Shown here in pieces: positions 38,686 through 51,400 of a stretch of DNA of 64,000 nt. The notes below the pieces were generated by a model that had not been told where the DNA came from, did no database searches, and saw nothing but the letters and a program-made list of their open reading frames with translations. The position numbers and the translations under genes are program-made. Each line of letters begins with the position of its first letter. The first letter of the stretch is position 1. The DNA lies in NCBI RefSeq assembly GCF_018139145.2, contig NC_059478.1:10230001-10294000 (forward strand), given 5' to 3'. This stretch comes from Gymnogyps californianus. Taxonomy: Eukaryota; Chordata; Aves; Accipitriformes; Cathartidae.

Positions 38686-41391
38686 GAAATGTATAACTAT
38701 TTTAATAACAGAATATACTGAAGTAGACCATCCATAGAACAACAATGTTACTTGTGTGAGTACTTTGTATTCAAAGAAGCTGTTCCTATCCCAAACACAC
38801 AACCCCCACCAAAAATGAGAGGATAAAACACCTCTGCTACATTCTCGCACAAATTACATTGTATGCAAGTTATGTCATGGTATCCAGATGCTGAAATTTG
38901 TTGAGTACCTAGTGTTCTATTTGCTAGATATTTAGTGATTTCCAGTTAAGCACAACCCTCTTTTGTATGTGCTGCCCATACTTGCAGTGTAATAGTAGCA
39001 GTCCACAATATTACCTACACTTTCCTCTCGAAGATCATTAAAGAATACTTCGTAATCTGGAAGTGCATCCTTATAATTATAGGTTGAAGGATATTCTGGT
39101 GAGGTTTTATTTCAGCTATCCCTTTGTTAATGTAGATGTTTGACTACTGAGAACTTTAAACATGGAACTGTCTCTTGTATCTTTCTACTGGAATGACTTG
39201 GTCAATGAAATACAGATGCATATGCAGTCTAATCCTATAAATCTGAGTGCTTTTATGAAAATACAACAAATGACAGCTCAGAATTCATTTTACAATATAA
39301 TAAATTGAAAATATGAAGCTGTTTATTGATAACTTACAGTAAATTATAGGAACCTCCCTGTTCCACAACGCCTACTTCCCCCCTCACTCTTGGCCCTGAA
39401 TTCTGAAGGAAATTAGTTTATTTCTACTCCTTTGCCAAATTGTGTTGAATATGCCAAAGGGAGATAAACTGAATAAATTTAACAGGAAATCAAACTACAA
39501 TCCAGAACAGACTAGTGTTGCAATAAACTATGATTTTCTTTTTGACTTAATCAAAGAGGTTGCATAGTCCTTTAGAATAAACATTCAGTACCTTGCAGGC
39601 TCATATCCCTAGTAGTTCCATGCTAAAATTAAGTTTTAATTTGGTCAAACTGTTCTGTTCCGTCCATTCTTTCTAATTCTCATTGGTCCATGCTAACTAC
39701 TGTTGAGCAGGGGTGGGATCCACCTGACTGACTGGGGCAAAAGCATCTCTGCCAGTATTCTTGCTAACCTGGTGAGTAGGCCTTTAAAATAGATATGTAG
39801 AGAAAGTGTTGTCCCAACCTGAAGAGAAATGAACGCAAGGAGACAGTGGCCAAGAGACAAAGTGGTGGAAGAAGCTCTTTCTATGCCTTCTGTGTAAACA
39901 GTACAACACGAGTGCCTCCCGCCTGTCATTACACAAATGCATGCAGTATGGAAAACAAATAAGTATTAAGTCTGTGCACAGTTGAGATCCGGATCTAGCT
40001 CAAGTTCCAAGCCTTGTTTAAATTAATGAATATCACTGATATGCTAGGAAAAAAAAAAAAATCACTATTTTGTATCAAACTGGTAACTCTGTACATGAGT
40101 GTGTTGTCTTCCCCGTTTCTTGTAATTGAGCTGAGAGTAACTGGGCTTAAGGAATCAAACAATGAAAAGTTGGGGTGATTCTTGTTCTCTAATGAGACAA
40201 GCTACACTGGAATTGTTGCTGCTAGTGATATCTTAATATGTTTGAGTATAAGAAATTCACTTTTATTGTTCGCCTCTTTCTCCAGTCTACGTGTTTAGTG
40301 TTTTACATATTTATTTTATAGATAAACAAATACTATGACTTGCTCTTTCTATTGTATAATCTGTTGCCAGAGGATCATTATTTGCCATCTGAATCTGGAA
40401 TTGGTTCTCGGTTTGTTATTCAAATTCAGTAATGTAGTGTTTCCTAAAAATGTGTCTATGCACACAATTATAAATGTAGCTATACTGAATTTTCCTCTTA
40501 ATCATGTCAAGGTGCCTTCTTTGTCATCAATGGCTGATGAAAGTGTTGAGATTTCTCTTTATAATTAGGTCAAGTTATCCTCCTCTGTCTAGTAAGTAAG
40601 AAGGGGCTTTTATTCTGTTTATACAAAGCTCTGCTAGTAACTTGCAACAAAGAGTGAAGGCCCTTGCCCTGTAAGAAGTTAAGAGTTATTAGAATTATTC
40701 CTTGAAGTTCAGTGGAATTCAGATGCAGAGCTGTAAGGAATGGCATATCTAGAAGATATCCTTTTCTGCACAGTATGTAGCCAATTCAAAATGTCCATAA
40801 TACTTACTGTTACATTTTCATGTTTTAGATCAAGACAAACAGGCTCCAGAGAAATTATATTTATACTTCCTCCTTCTAAATATAAGCATGTTTAAATTGG
40901 ATTAAAGAAAATAAATCTCTGTCTGGATTTTTAAGTCGATATATCACACAAAACATCTCAATTTAGTGACAGAAAATGAAGATGAAAAGGTGAGTTGATC
41001 TTTATGAATGCTAACAAATGGAAACCTGTTTAGTCAGTGAAATAGCATGGACTTCATTCCCAGGTAATGAAGGTGACAGGGTGAATTTTTTAACAAAACG
41101 ACTTGTAGATAGGAAAAAAAAACCCCCAAACTCCCAAACCCTCATAGCATTCAAAATGGTCAATAGTTGTTTGCCATTGACTTCAGTGGGAAGCGAAGTA
41201 AACCACAGGCAATCATAAAGAGTCAGTCAGATGAAAGGTCTGTGTAGGTTTCACATGAGTCTTGTGGGGGGGAGGTACTAGTTTTGCAGCAGGTTTGATT
41301 CATGTAAGTACTGGACAGAAACGTCCTATTTGACTTGATTCAATTTATCACTGGGTGGTGGAATATGGGTTGTGATGTAACCTTTGCTAAG

Positions 41392-41565
41392 AGAGATGCA
41401 AGTCACAGATGGGAGCTTGCTGAAAAAATTAAACACTGTTTAAGCAATTTTTCATCTGCAAGCAATGAAGCAGCGAAACAACAAAAAGTGGTGTCTGGGA
41501 CACGTGCAAAGTCCATCAGACTAAATGGTGTTGTTGAAAGGGTGAGCCAGAAAATAAATAGTTAA
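41392..41565 (+). other. Weak coding-like segment of unknown identity
   Basis: The frame here reads with polar, codon-balanced character, including RDASHRWELAEKIKHC and KVVSGTRAKSIRLNGVVERV. It is preceded by TTTGCTAAG, a weak acceptor, and contains GAAAGG followed by GTGAGC near 41542, which is a plausible 5' splice site. The ORF itself ends in TAA at 41563-41565. The frame is also open upstream to about 41335. I recognise no protein family. This may be chance. Confidence 0.15.
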
Positions 41566-44500
41566 TTTTTCAAAAGGGAAATGAGACTCAAGTGGTGATG
41601 GGAGAAGGTAAATGAGGTCTGTATGTTTGAAATTAAAAAATCGGCCTTGCAGTAAATAGTCTTCAACACTTTTGTAGGAACCAAGTCCTTGTTCAACATT
41701 CTTTTGTGAAATTTGAGAATTTAAGGTTTGTAAACATAAGATTTTTATCTTAGTACTGGATTGTGGAAAGGTTTGTTTGTTTTTGATTAAGCTTCTATTT
41801 CAGCAGAAACTACTTCCTAGCATGATCTTGAAACACAGCTTCATTCCACACTACTGGAGAGCTGACCTTGTTTCCTAGGATCCCTTTTGAAAATTTTATT
41901 ATTTATAAAATAGAAGTAGGTAGAATCTGAAAATTGAAGCCAGCTAGCAGAAGGGTCTCTTAAACAGAAAACAAATTTTTACTTTTTCCTTATGAAGTCA
42001 AGGAGGTGTATATTATTTCTTCTTATTTCTTTTTACACTAGTACCAAAGCTTTCAGCTACTAGTAGAAAAATATCAACCATACCATTATTTTCAGAAACA
42101 AGAGATTTTAGTGAAACTAAAATTGGCACATCTACATATAATAAGAGCCCCTCCAAAGTTTCATAGTTGTCTTAGAATTCCAGGTGTAGCACCATCAGTC
42201 ATTATTAATTGGTCCAATTCTCTCAGAAACCACAAATGAGTGTGTAGAGCTTTCCAGGCAGCTCAGCAGTAGAGAGTCCAAATCTGAACGGTTAAGTGGT
42301 GTTTTTTAAATAGTGGCTAAATATAGAAACAATGCTAAGATTTTTAGACAGTATTACAATAGAAAAATGATTTAACTTTTTATCTACAGCTAGTACTGGA
42401 CTTTGTATTTTTTCTTGGTATTTGGATAGATGTCATCTACTAATTGATTGCAAATGTAAAAATGAGCAGCCTTAATTAGACTAAAAGATCAGAATGTTGT
42501 TATATAGTCCTGTCACTGAGTCCATAAAATACATTTTCCTGAAGATTTAAACTGTACCAAAAAAAAAAAGGATGAGAGAATCCTGGGCACTGCTGGATAG
42601 TAAAAATGAAATAATTCTATCTTCATGATTGTTAATTACAAATAATAACAGTACAATTGGTAACAAATTGGACACTAGTCAAGATACTGACCCTTGTAAC
42701 ATCCAGCATAACTTTGCTGATATTCAGACTGTAAATAACTGGTGTGCTCAGTTGGTCTGAGGATGACTTTTGAGAATGTTAGGAGTATGTGGGAAGGTAG
42801 TTCTTGATATTTTTAACGACTTGAGTTAAGAACCTTCTCTAATCAATTAATTTTATTTTTAAGTGAGGTACATAGTCATGTAATGATCATGGCAATAAAA
42901 TAATCATTCTCACTTTTCCATTCTGGATACTTAATCAAGTAGAAAACAATTCTATACAAGGAAGTTGGTTGTGTCAAGTCTTCTTTCAGTTACACAAATA
43001 GGAATGGGCTTTGGTTTCTCTAGCTTCTGACAGTATGTGGCTCAGGAACTAACCTCCTCTATCAGGCATCTTATCTTCATCATTGTGCTTAATAGCTACA
43101 GGTGGAAAACTTTTTTTGCCCTTTATATGTTCTCACATGAATATCCAGTCAAAATGAGTTAGAGATAAATTGTGTATGAAGTAAATTTTTTCCTTGTTTT
43201 AAATTTGCTGCAAGAAAAGGTGGTCTTTTTCCAAGCTAGAGAGATATAGTTTGGATCACTGTAGAGACTGTTCTGTGCCTTTAACCATTTAATTTTTTTA
43301 CTTTTTTCTGGGTTTGACTTTGTGGCTGTGGGAGACTGACTGCACAATGTATTCAAGGTACAAATTTGCAGTATAGCATAATAACATAGCATGTTCATAA
43401 ATCTCTACCTGTTTGCTTATTCTCATGATTGTTTACTGGATATCTTCTGCTGGGTTCTGCCAGATGAGCACTGAACTTGACAAATGAGGAGAGGAGTTCC
43501 CATGGAGATCAGATAGGTTATTCCAGCATTCAAAACTGAATTGTTAAGACCAAAATTCATATGAAAGGATAATACAGGGTGCCATCAGATGCACTTGTCT
43601 ATCTCATTCTTCTTAATTAAGGCTGAATCAACTGAAAACAGGCAGATTTGTTTGCTCTTACCCTGGCTAACCTCTTACTGAAGTCAGTGGAATAAATGCT
43701 CAGTCAATGTAAATCACTGCCTTTCTTGTTTAAGCTCATTGAAATCACCTGGGATTCATGTCAGTAATTTTGCCTTGTCTGCCTGAGTTGGGATTGCAAA
43801 AATCCAGCAATAGATAAAGTGATGTTATGGCTTACATATTTTTGTTCTCTTTTGGCAAGTTGTTTGGGTAATAACGTTTCTATTACCAAGCTTTTCCTGA
43901 TTTGGGGAGGCCTGTCATGCGTTTATGTGGTTTTCTTTAAATACAACATCCTCCTGTAGTTTTTCTTTCTTTCTTTTCTTTTTTTTTGGTAGATTATGCT
44001 TACCTTAAACAGTGTAATTAATTGATATGCTAATAACTTGCTTGGTGAATGGGCTTTGTGTGTGTATACATCTGTATGTCTATATAGTATGTAAAAAAAC
44101 CTGTACAATCTCTTCCTCATAGATTCTTGCCTATCTCCCTTGCTGTTCAGATCCTGCTATTGCAGCATTCCTACTGTACATTCTTTGTGGATTTAAATTT
44201 GTCATTCCTCAAATAGAAATAACTTTACTGAGGTGTGAATTATTAAATAAACAGTATTTACAATAACTTGAGCACAACTCTTAAATGGAGATTTTCAAAC
44301 ACTTCTAAGCATTAAGTAGTAAATTCGTACAGCTTTATATGCAGGAAGGTATTTTCATTTTAGAGAGTCATCCAAGGTGTGTACAAATTCACAGGTAAAA
44401 CTGGACAGCTTGAGTTCGGATTTCTCACTACTTATGAGACAGACATAATCCTTACATACTTTCTGTCAGAAAACAGGGATGTCATCTCTGGACATAAACC

Positions 44501-45231
44501 TAAAAGTTTGTCCCTATATCTTTTCTTTGAATAAATATGAAAGCATAGAGAAACAATAATATATTCTAAGGAAAGATTCCTACACTAAAAATGCACATTA
44601 AACTGCAATCATGTCAACCATTCCAAAAGACTTCTTACAAGGCTGTTCAAAACTATTTGCAAGATTTATTAAGTTGGAGGTACATTGCTGAATATAATTC
44701 ATCATATTTTATGTGTCTGCAATTATTAATGGTTGACTGTTGAACCTTTACAATGGACTAAATAGGAAAGGCGTTTGGAAAGTTAGGCACTTTCCTTCTG
44801 ATAAAGGCTTAAAGAAGGGTTTCAATGAAGCATAAATGTTTTCAAAAAGCCCACAAAACTCTATCTGTAAGCACATGTATGCGTGTAGTTTGTGTTTCTA
44901 AGGATAAACCATATTACCATGATAATGCGCTTTCTTGCCAAAATTCCAGGTATTAACGTGCATAGCTTTAATTTGCTTCATAAAGTGAAGAACTAGGGAG
45001 AGCTTGGGGGAGAGGCAATAAGAGTTCTAAGCTTTCAACAGTGCAGTTCAAATGGCGCAACTAAATGTTAACTAGTATTTGTGATAGTTGCATTTGGTCC
45101 CATCCAAGTTAGAAAACCTTTGAAACAGGGAAAAGCATATGGTCTAAACCATAGTTAACTTCTTTTTGCAATCTGAATCTGTATATTGAGGAGTCTTATA
45201 TATTCTTGTACTAAATTTCTTTTTGATTAAG

Positions 45232-45408
45232 AATTCAAAGATGACTTTTGGTCACAATCCTGAAGAAATTGTGTCTGAATGCAAGTTCTTCTCAAATGAA
45301 GATTCTGATAAGCAACCTGTAAATATTCGTTCTTTAGTTACGGAGAATATTTTTCCCCAGATACGACAGAAATCACTCTACAGAACAAGTGCAAGCTTTT
45401 TCCATTAA
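45232..45408 (+). other. Candidate terminal coding exon, unknown protein
   Basis: The segment follows TACTAAAT and then TTTCTTTTTGATTAAG, which together look like a branch point, pyrimidine tract and AG acceptor (AG at 45230-45231). From the first base after AG the frame is open in phase 0 for 58 codons to TAA at 45406-45408. Composition is coding-like: HNPEEIVSECKFF, NEDSDKQPVN, NIFPQIRQKSLYRTSASFF. AATAAA near 45635 could serve as a polyadenylation signal. I do not recognise the protein and cannot see preceding exons. It could be the last exon of a real gene, a fossil exon, or chance. Confidence 0.28.
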
Positions 45409-48400
45409 TGAAACTCATTGATATATTGTGATCTTTCTTCACTACCACCGTGCATAAGTACTATCTACTAGAGCAGTGCTAAGTAATCATCCATGGAGAC
45501 AAGACCTGAGTAGTGTAAAACAATGTGAAAACCTAGGCAAGTCAAATGTGATGTAAGGATCATGCTAGGAGCAGCAATGTAAATGATCAGACAAAATGCA
45601 TCTGGTAGCTGGGATGAATAATGAGTGGGAACAAATAAAATGGAAGGTAATGGACAAAAAGCATAGATAGTTGCTGAGCTGACCATTATAATGTTGAACA
45701 GGATTTTTCAGGCATACCATATGTTACACATGCAAATAGATTAACATAATTCATTGGTTTCATCCTCTACATGTGCATTTACAGTACTCCTTTTGGCACA
45801 TTTTACTTTCAAAGGATTGAATATCAATATAAAAATCGGTGCACAACAGGAAGAATCACGATAGTTTTCATCTGTCTTCCTTTATAAAAGTCCTTCAAAA
45901 CTATATTTGGTGTATTTTCCATCGTGTATTTGTTCAGTTCTAGTTCAAGTATAGAGTGCCAAAATAAGTTTAATCTCCTTTGGTTTATGTGTCTGCTGAA
46001 GCCAGTCAGCAAAATGTGCGAAACTTTTAAAATTTGGTATCCTGAATCTCTGCTTTACCTTATGGGTTCAATATAAAAATTTTAGTTATTTAGACAGTGC
46101 TGGGTTAAAGAGTGTGAGAGAAGGATTCTGGTTTATCTGGTTCACACAGTCAATAGGAAATGCTGCTATCCTGTTTCCGTACAGTTTATAAGGAGTGTGA
46201 ATGGAGGGGGGAGCGTGTTGGGAGACAGCTCAATCGAGGCATGAGCAGGAGATGGAGCTTAACTGCCTCTCTTTCTCTCTTTTCCTTTTGGGTGATCTCT
46301 GAGTCATCTTGGTTTTGGGACTGGGTTTCACAAAATACCTGCTTTGTCTCAGAGGCTGCAGGAGGGGTCTACCTAGTCTGTTTTTACTTTAGAAATTAAT
46401 GTCTTGGTAGGACTTGAAGGGGTGACTGGATAGCATGTACAGTCATATAGAAGAAGATAGTGTGCAGAGCATGGTAGGTGGGGCTGTTTTGTAGAGTATT
46501 GTATATTCTATGCCCCAAAGGATTAAAGGACTGGATTCAAAGCAGGCAGGTGAAACATGATGCATGTGTCCAAGCAGCTGCAGTCATACCAAAGTCACAG
46601 ATCACTGAGGATGAATATCCTCAACAGAGAAATGTAGTGGAGCATGATTTGCTCTGGGACAAGGAGAACAAAACTCTGTCCCTGGATCAGGGCTTCTCCT
46701 CCATCACACAGTCCAAACTAAACATTGAAGAGGCAGGGTTCCCATTCTCCAGAGTTGTGCACAGAGCATATCAGCTGGACACAGGAATTGTGTGTAGAGG
46801 TATAGATTGTAAAATAAGGATGACAGTCCAATGCTTATTTGTTATTGTCCCACTTTAGTTCCTGTATCACTATCTGCTAGTTCATTGGTAGTTACTTTTA
46901 ACTTCCTTTTAGTTTGAAATGGGACTCAAATCTGAGTGTTGGCTTATTTCCTTTATCTTTGCCTTCAAAAAAGAAAGACAGAAATTGCTGTCTCTAATAG
47001 AAATTGGCCATGCAGATAGTGTCAAAACAAAGTGGAAGATGGTGGTTCAAGCAGAAAAAAGATGATGCAGAGGTCAGCTACATGTACAGGAAGATGCAGG
47101 AAACAAGTGTAGCATTGTTCATTTTTTACTGTATCTTCTCCAGTGTAATAGCTGTTGAGTATTCTGACAATGCTAGTGCTCAGCTCTAAGATGTTGAAAC
47201 TGTATTGCAGGGATGTGCATACACTTACTGCAAGATATGTGATATCAAGTGTCCTTTCACTCATTGCGTCATGAAACATGCTCTGGCCCTCATTAAAATG
47301 TTTTATTCCTACTCCCTAGATGTGGCGCATTCAGGAACTGCATTTTGGATACAGTTAAAACAACCTGCTGTGTGTGACAAGATTGCACTCTGGTGCAACT
47401 CTGGGTGGACCCCAGCCGCTCTGTGTTGCCATTCATCCCTAAGGCTCTCTTCTTAAGAGCCTGCTGTTATCCATTAGAAGTAGTGAGAACAGTCAGCTTG
47501 AAATCACCCGTTTGTGTCACCAAGTCTCCAGAAACAAAATTCAAAATGCTCTGGAAAGGGTAATGGCGCAGGAGAGCTTATAGAATACTATTCCAGAAGT
47601 CATCATTGCAATTTGCACAGGGCCCCACAAGTGTACTTTAAATACTTGTTTTGTCTAGATCTTGCCTTTCTTATACTTACCGGTAGCCTGAATGCCTAAA
47701 GGGAGGAAAGCATCAAATTAAAACAGATGATCTATATTTGTGGGTGCTTGCCTTGCACACTGACACAAGGGAGAGAGAGAAAGAATATGTTATCTATTGG
47801 TGCATGCTGTTATTGTAGACAATAAATTACACTGAAAGATTTTAACATGGTATAAGCAAAGGTGTCTCACCATCATATAAGAGAATATTTTTTAAAGATC
47901 TTGCCTGTTCCTATCTGCATGATACATTAGACGTAGAATTCCGGAAGTAGATGCAGACTGAGATTTTTTTCTTATTTGTGATACATTTTTCTAAAAATAT
48001 AACAGTTTGACATTGAAACAAGGGAAATGCAATGAAAATTGGAAGCTAATGTGTATATGTTTATAGCATATAGAAGTCAGGTGTCTTTAAATGGAGCAAA
48101 TCTGTTTACCATCGTGGGTATTTTATTCATCAAAACAGTTTAGTAGACCTAACAGTGATAATTGATCTTGTTTGCTGGACAAAATATCACTGATAATGAT
48201 TGGGGCAAACAGTGGGATTAATTAACAGTATTCAGAGACTGTTTATTAAATAAGTTTTAGGAGGTAAACTTAGGTAGGCTTCCGAGCTCAATCAAAGCTT
48301 TGCTGGGATTGCTATTTTTGTTGCTTATGAAGGACTGACATGTCCAATCACTTGATCTTTTAGCAATTGCAACTTTTGAAACAGTAATTTAGCCCAGCTG

Positions 48401-51400
48401 GGATGGAGTTTGTGTAGGAGAGTTGTGTGCAAAATATGCCATTATGACTTACAGTAATGTACTTCACTTCCACACCTTGACTAGTCCTGCCAGGTGCAAG
48501 AGCTCTGTTTTTGAAAGGATATCTTTTCTGGACAGAATAGACTAACCCAGGTAAGCTTATTGCTGTGCCAGAGACTGATAGTGCATTGTAGGGAAAGAAA
48601 GAGAGAAGTTGGGGTGGGGGGGCATCAAAGTGCTGTTTTACTGTAGTGTCACTGATGGTAATTACTGAAGGGATCAAAGAAGTAGGTCTCAGCCAGCTCT
48701 TGATATTGGTTGTGTTTGTCTTTCTGTGGTGTTTCAGTGATATTCTTATCAAATTATTTGGGTGGACATAGACCTCAGTTCACAGCATCACCAGAGCTTT
48801 CAAGCTGCTCGTTTCATAAGCAGCCCTTGTGACACTGCTGAACTAACTTCCTTTTGTTCCAAAATATAGTTAGAAATAGAAAGAATCAGCAATAAATCAT
48901 ATGTAATAACTGTAACTTTATAGCGCAGGTAGCTAAAGCTTTAGTTTATGCTTTGGAGAAAAAGTTTGGGAGGTGGCAATTGCCACAGTTAACCTTGCAA
49001 GATTTACCTTTACCTTCTTGAAATCAAATGTGTGGAGAAAAACCTAAGTTGCCAGTTCTACACTCAACTTGTAGATTCCACATTAGAGCCACTAATGCTC
49101 TATTTATAATTATTTCCTGCCAAAAAGAACATTTTAACTATAGCCTATGACATCTGTGGCTCACTTCTATTTTTCTAAGACCTTCTTTATTCTGTTGCTC
49201 TCTGTGCCTGTGTATCCTTTAGCCTTCGCTTCTTTGTGAAGTTTCAGATTTTTGAAGCACAAATCTGATATCTGAGTTAGATCAGAGTTTTGAATATAGG
49301 CTAAGTATGTGATGACAACAGTTGATAAATGTTTTCATCCTGATGCATCGAAGGTTTTGACAAACACTCATTAAATGATCTTGAGAATAACCTTTAGGCT
49401 TAGATGACTGAACTTGATTTTACGCTACTGCAATACCATCCTACCAGGACGATCTTATGCATTATCCTGTATTCTCTGTCTCTCTAGTTTCTGTTTAGTT
49501 TTGATTGTTATAGTCTTTGGGTTTGTATTTTAGTGGTGCCCAAAGTTTCAGTTGAACACTTAAGTATGTAGTAGGAGCTGAAGTCATAAAGGTCTGCAGA
49601 ACAAACACTCTGTTAACTAATGTCTAATTTGAGAAGTACCTTCTCAGTTAATGGCAAGTGAAATAAGTTTGAATGGTGCTGTTTAATTTCACCAGAAGTC
49701 TGAATGGTCCCTTTTCTCTGCAGCATTACATTAAGTAAGTGACAGAAGTACTATTGCCAGCCCTGAATTAGTAATATAGTGCTGCAGCAGCTCTTTGTAA
49801 GCCTTAATAAAGCTCAGGCATGTTCACAACAGTCCAACTGAAGTCCCAAGACTGCATTTACAGTACTTATGCAATACAAATTGTTAAAGAGGAATATTTT
49901 GCTTCAGTTCATTGACAATCCTTTTGTTGCAGGGGGACTGCATTGCAGTAGGGCCACCTTGCTAGCAACAGAGGAAATTCACTATTTCCAAACATGCTCT
50001 GTGGATGTTTTGTATAATCTATGGGGTATTTAAAAACAAACTTTACCATAATGAGGTGATATAAAATGACAGGTCTATAGCTGGTATAGTTCTGTTGCTG
50101 AATGTCAACTCAGAACTGTAGCATTTATATCACTAGAGAATATGGCACTAATATGCTAAGGCCCTGAGTTGCAGTGAACATTAAATGTGTGATAATTCAA
50201 CAGTCTATGTTGTCTACAGTTAGACAAGGCAGCAGGTAATAGAATTTGGGCCAGCTTTTCCTGTCAATTACACCAGTGTTTCTGGATTAACTTTATTGTC
50301 TTACATATGCCTTAAGCCAGGGTACTTGTTGCTATGGCCAAGTCTGAATTCTAAGAGGCTACAATATCCAGGTCCATTGTCTGCCCCTTTGTTAGGGTTA
50401 CTGCTGCAGTAACAGAGCAGGCTGAAAGCATAATGTCTGTATCTGAGCTTCCCTGATTCCATTTAGCATATTAACTCACACTGTCATTGAAAGTGCATAC
50501 CTCTGTAGAATATGAAAAAACATGTTCTAATTTGCAGAATTGAGTAATGCAACAATAAAGAGCTAGGATCAGTAATACCTTATATGACTACAGATATTAA
50601 CTCTGTGAATGTGAGTCAACCTTCAGAATAGACCTCGTTCTCCATTCCACAAGCTGCATAAATTTTGTTGCTATACAAAGCAACGTTACAGAAGAATGGG
50701 ATTTGATAGATGTCTAAACATCGTTGCAAAAAAAGAGAGAAGAAAAGATGAATACTGGAGAACAGTGTAAACAGGTGAAAAGATTGAGATGGGGAATAAA
50801 AAGGTCCATTAGATGACTGAAGAAAATAGCACTTGGAATAATAGTGCAAATGAAATGAGAGAGGAAGAGGATTTGGTAAACAATTACGTGTGATTACTGT
50901 TGAGCTGGGCTGTTATACTTTCTCAGCACACAGATACATAATGATATAGGAGTACAGCTTTAGTGTTTTCTATTTACAAAGCACTAAACATTGAAATGAT
51001 ATATATACCTTCCAGGCAAATGTTCTAGAATGGCAGTAGTGCAATCAAATGGCATTGTGATGTGCTCTAGTAAGAATCATTGAGATATTAATCCCATGCA
51101 TGAATTGCAATAACAAAATAATTTGTCTGAACTAGAGGTTGTCAATTAAAAGAAAAAATATTACAGAACTTCAAGGTTCTATAAATTGTTCCAGGTTGCC
51201 AGTGAAAAGAAGTAAATTCCTCCCCCTGCCCCTAATTGCCAAATAACACCTAGTCTTCTCATAAGTAACAGAATGGGGAAAAAGTATTCTAATTTTGTAA
51301 TGGTTTCAGTTATAAGGATTTCCACATTATAAACTTTAAGTATTTTTCTTATCCTTTTCTTTCCAAAATTTATGGTGAAATGGATGCAAATACTGGTTAT

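Noticed and set aside
37755..38694. AAATGTAT on both sides of the minus-strand LTR as a target duplication
   Set aside because: It is 8 bp, not the 5 bp seen for related LTRs, and does not abut TG...CA ends; the 3' end of the element also appears truncated inside it.
46478..46858. 126-codon plus-strand ORF
   Set aside because: Its composition is somewhat coding-like, but there is no acceptor or donor evidence and no recognised motif.
48360..48752. 130-codon minus-strand ORF
   Set aside because: Random-looking sequence with no domain and no splice signals that fit.
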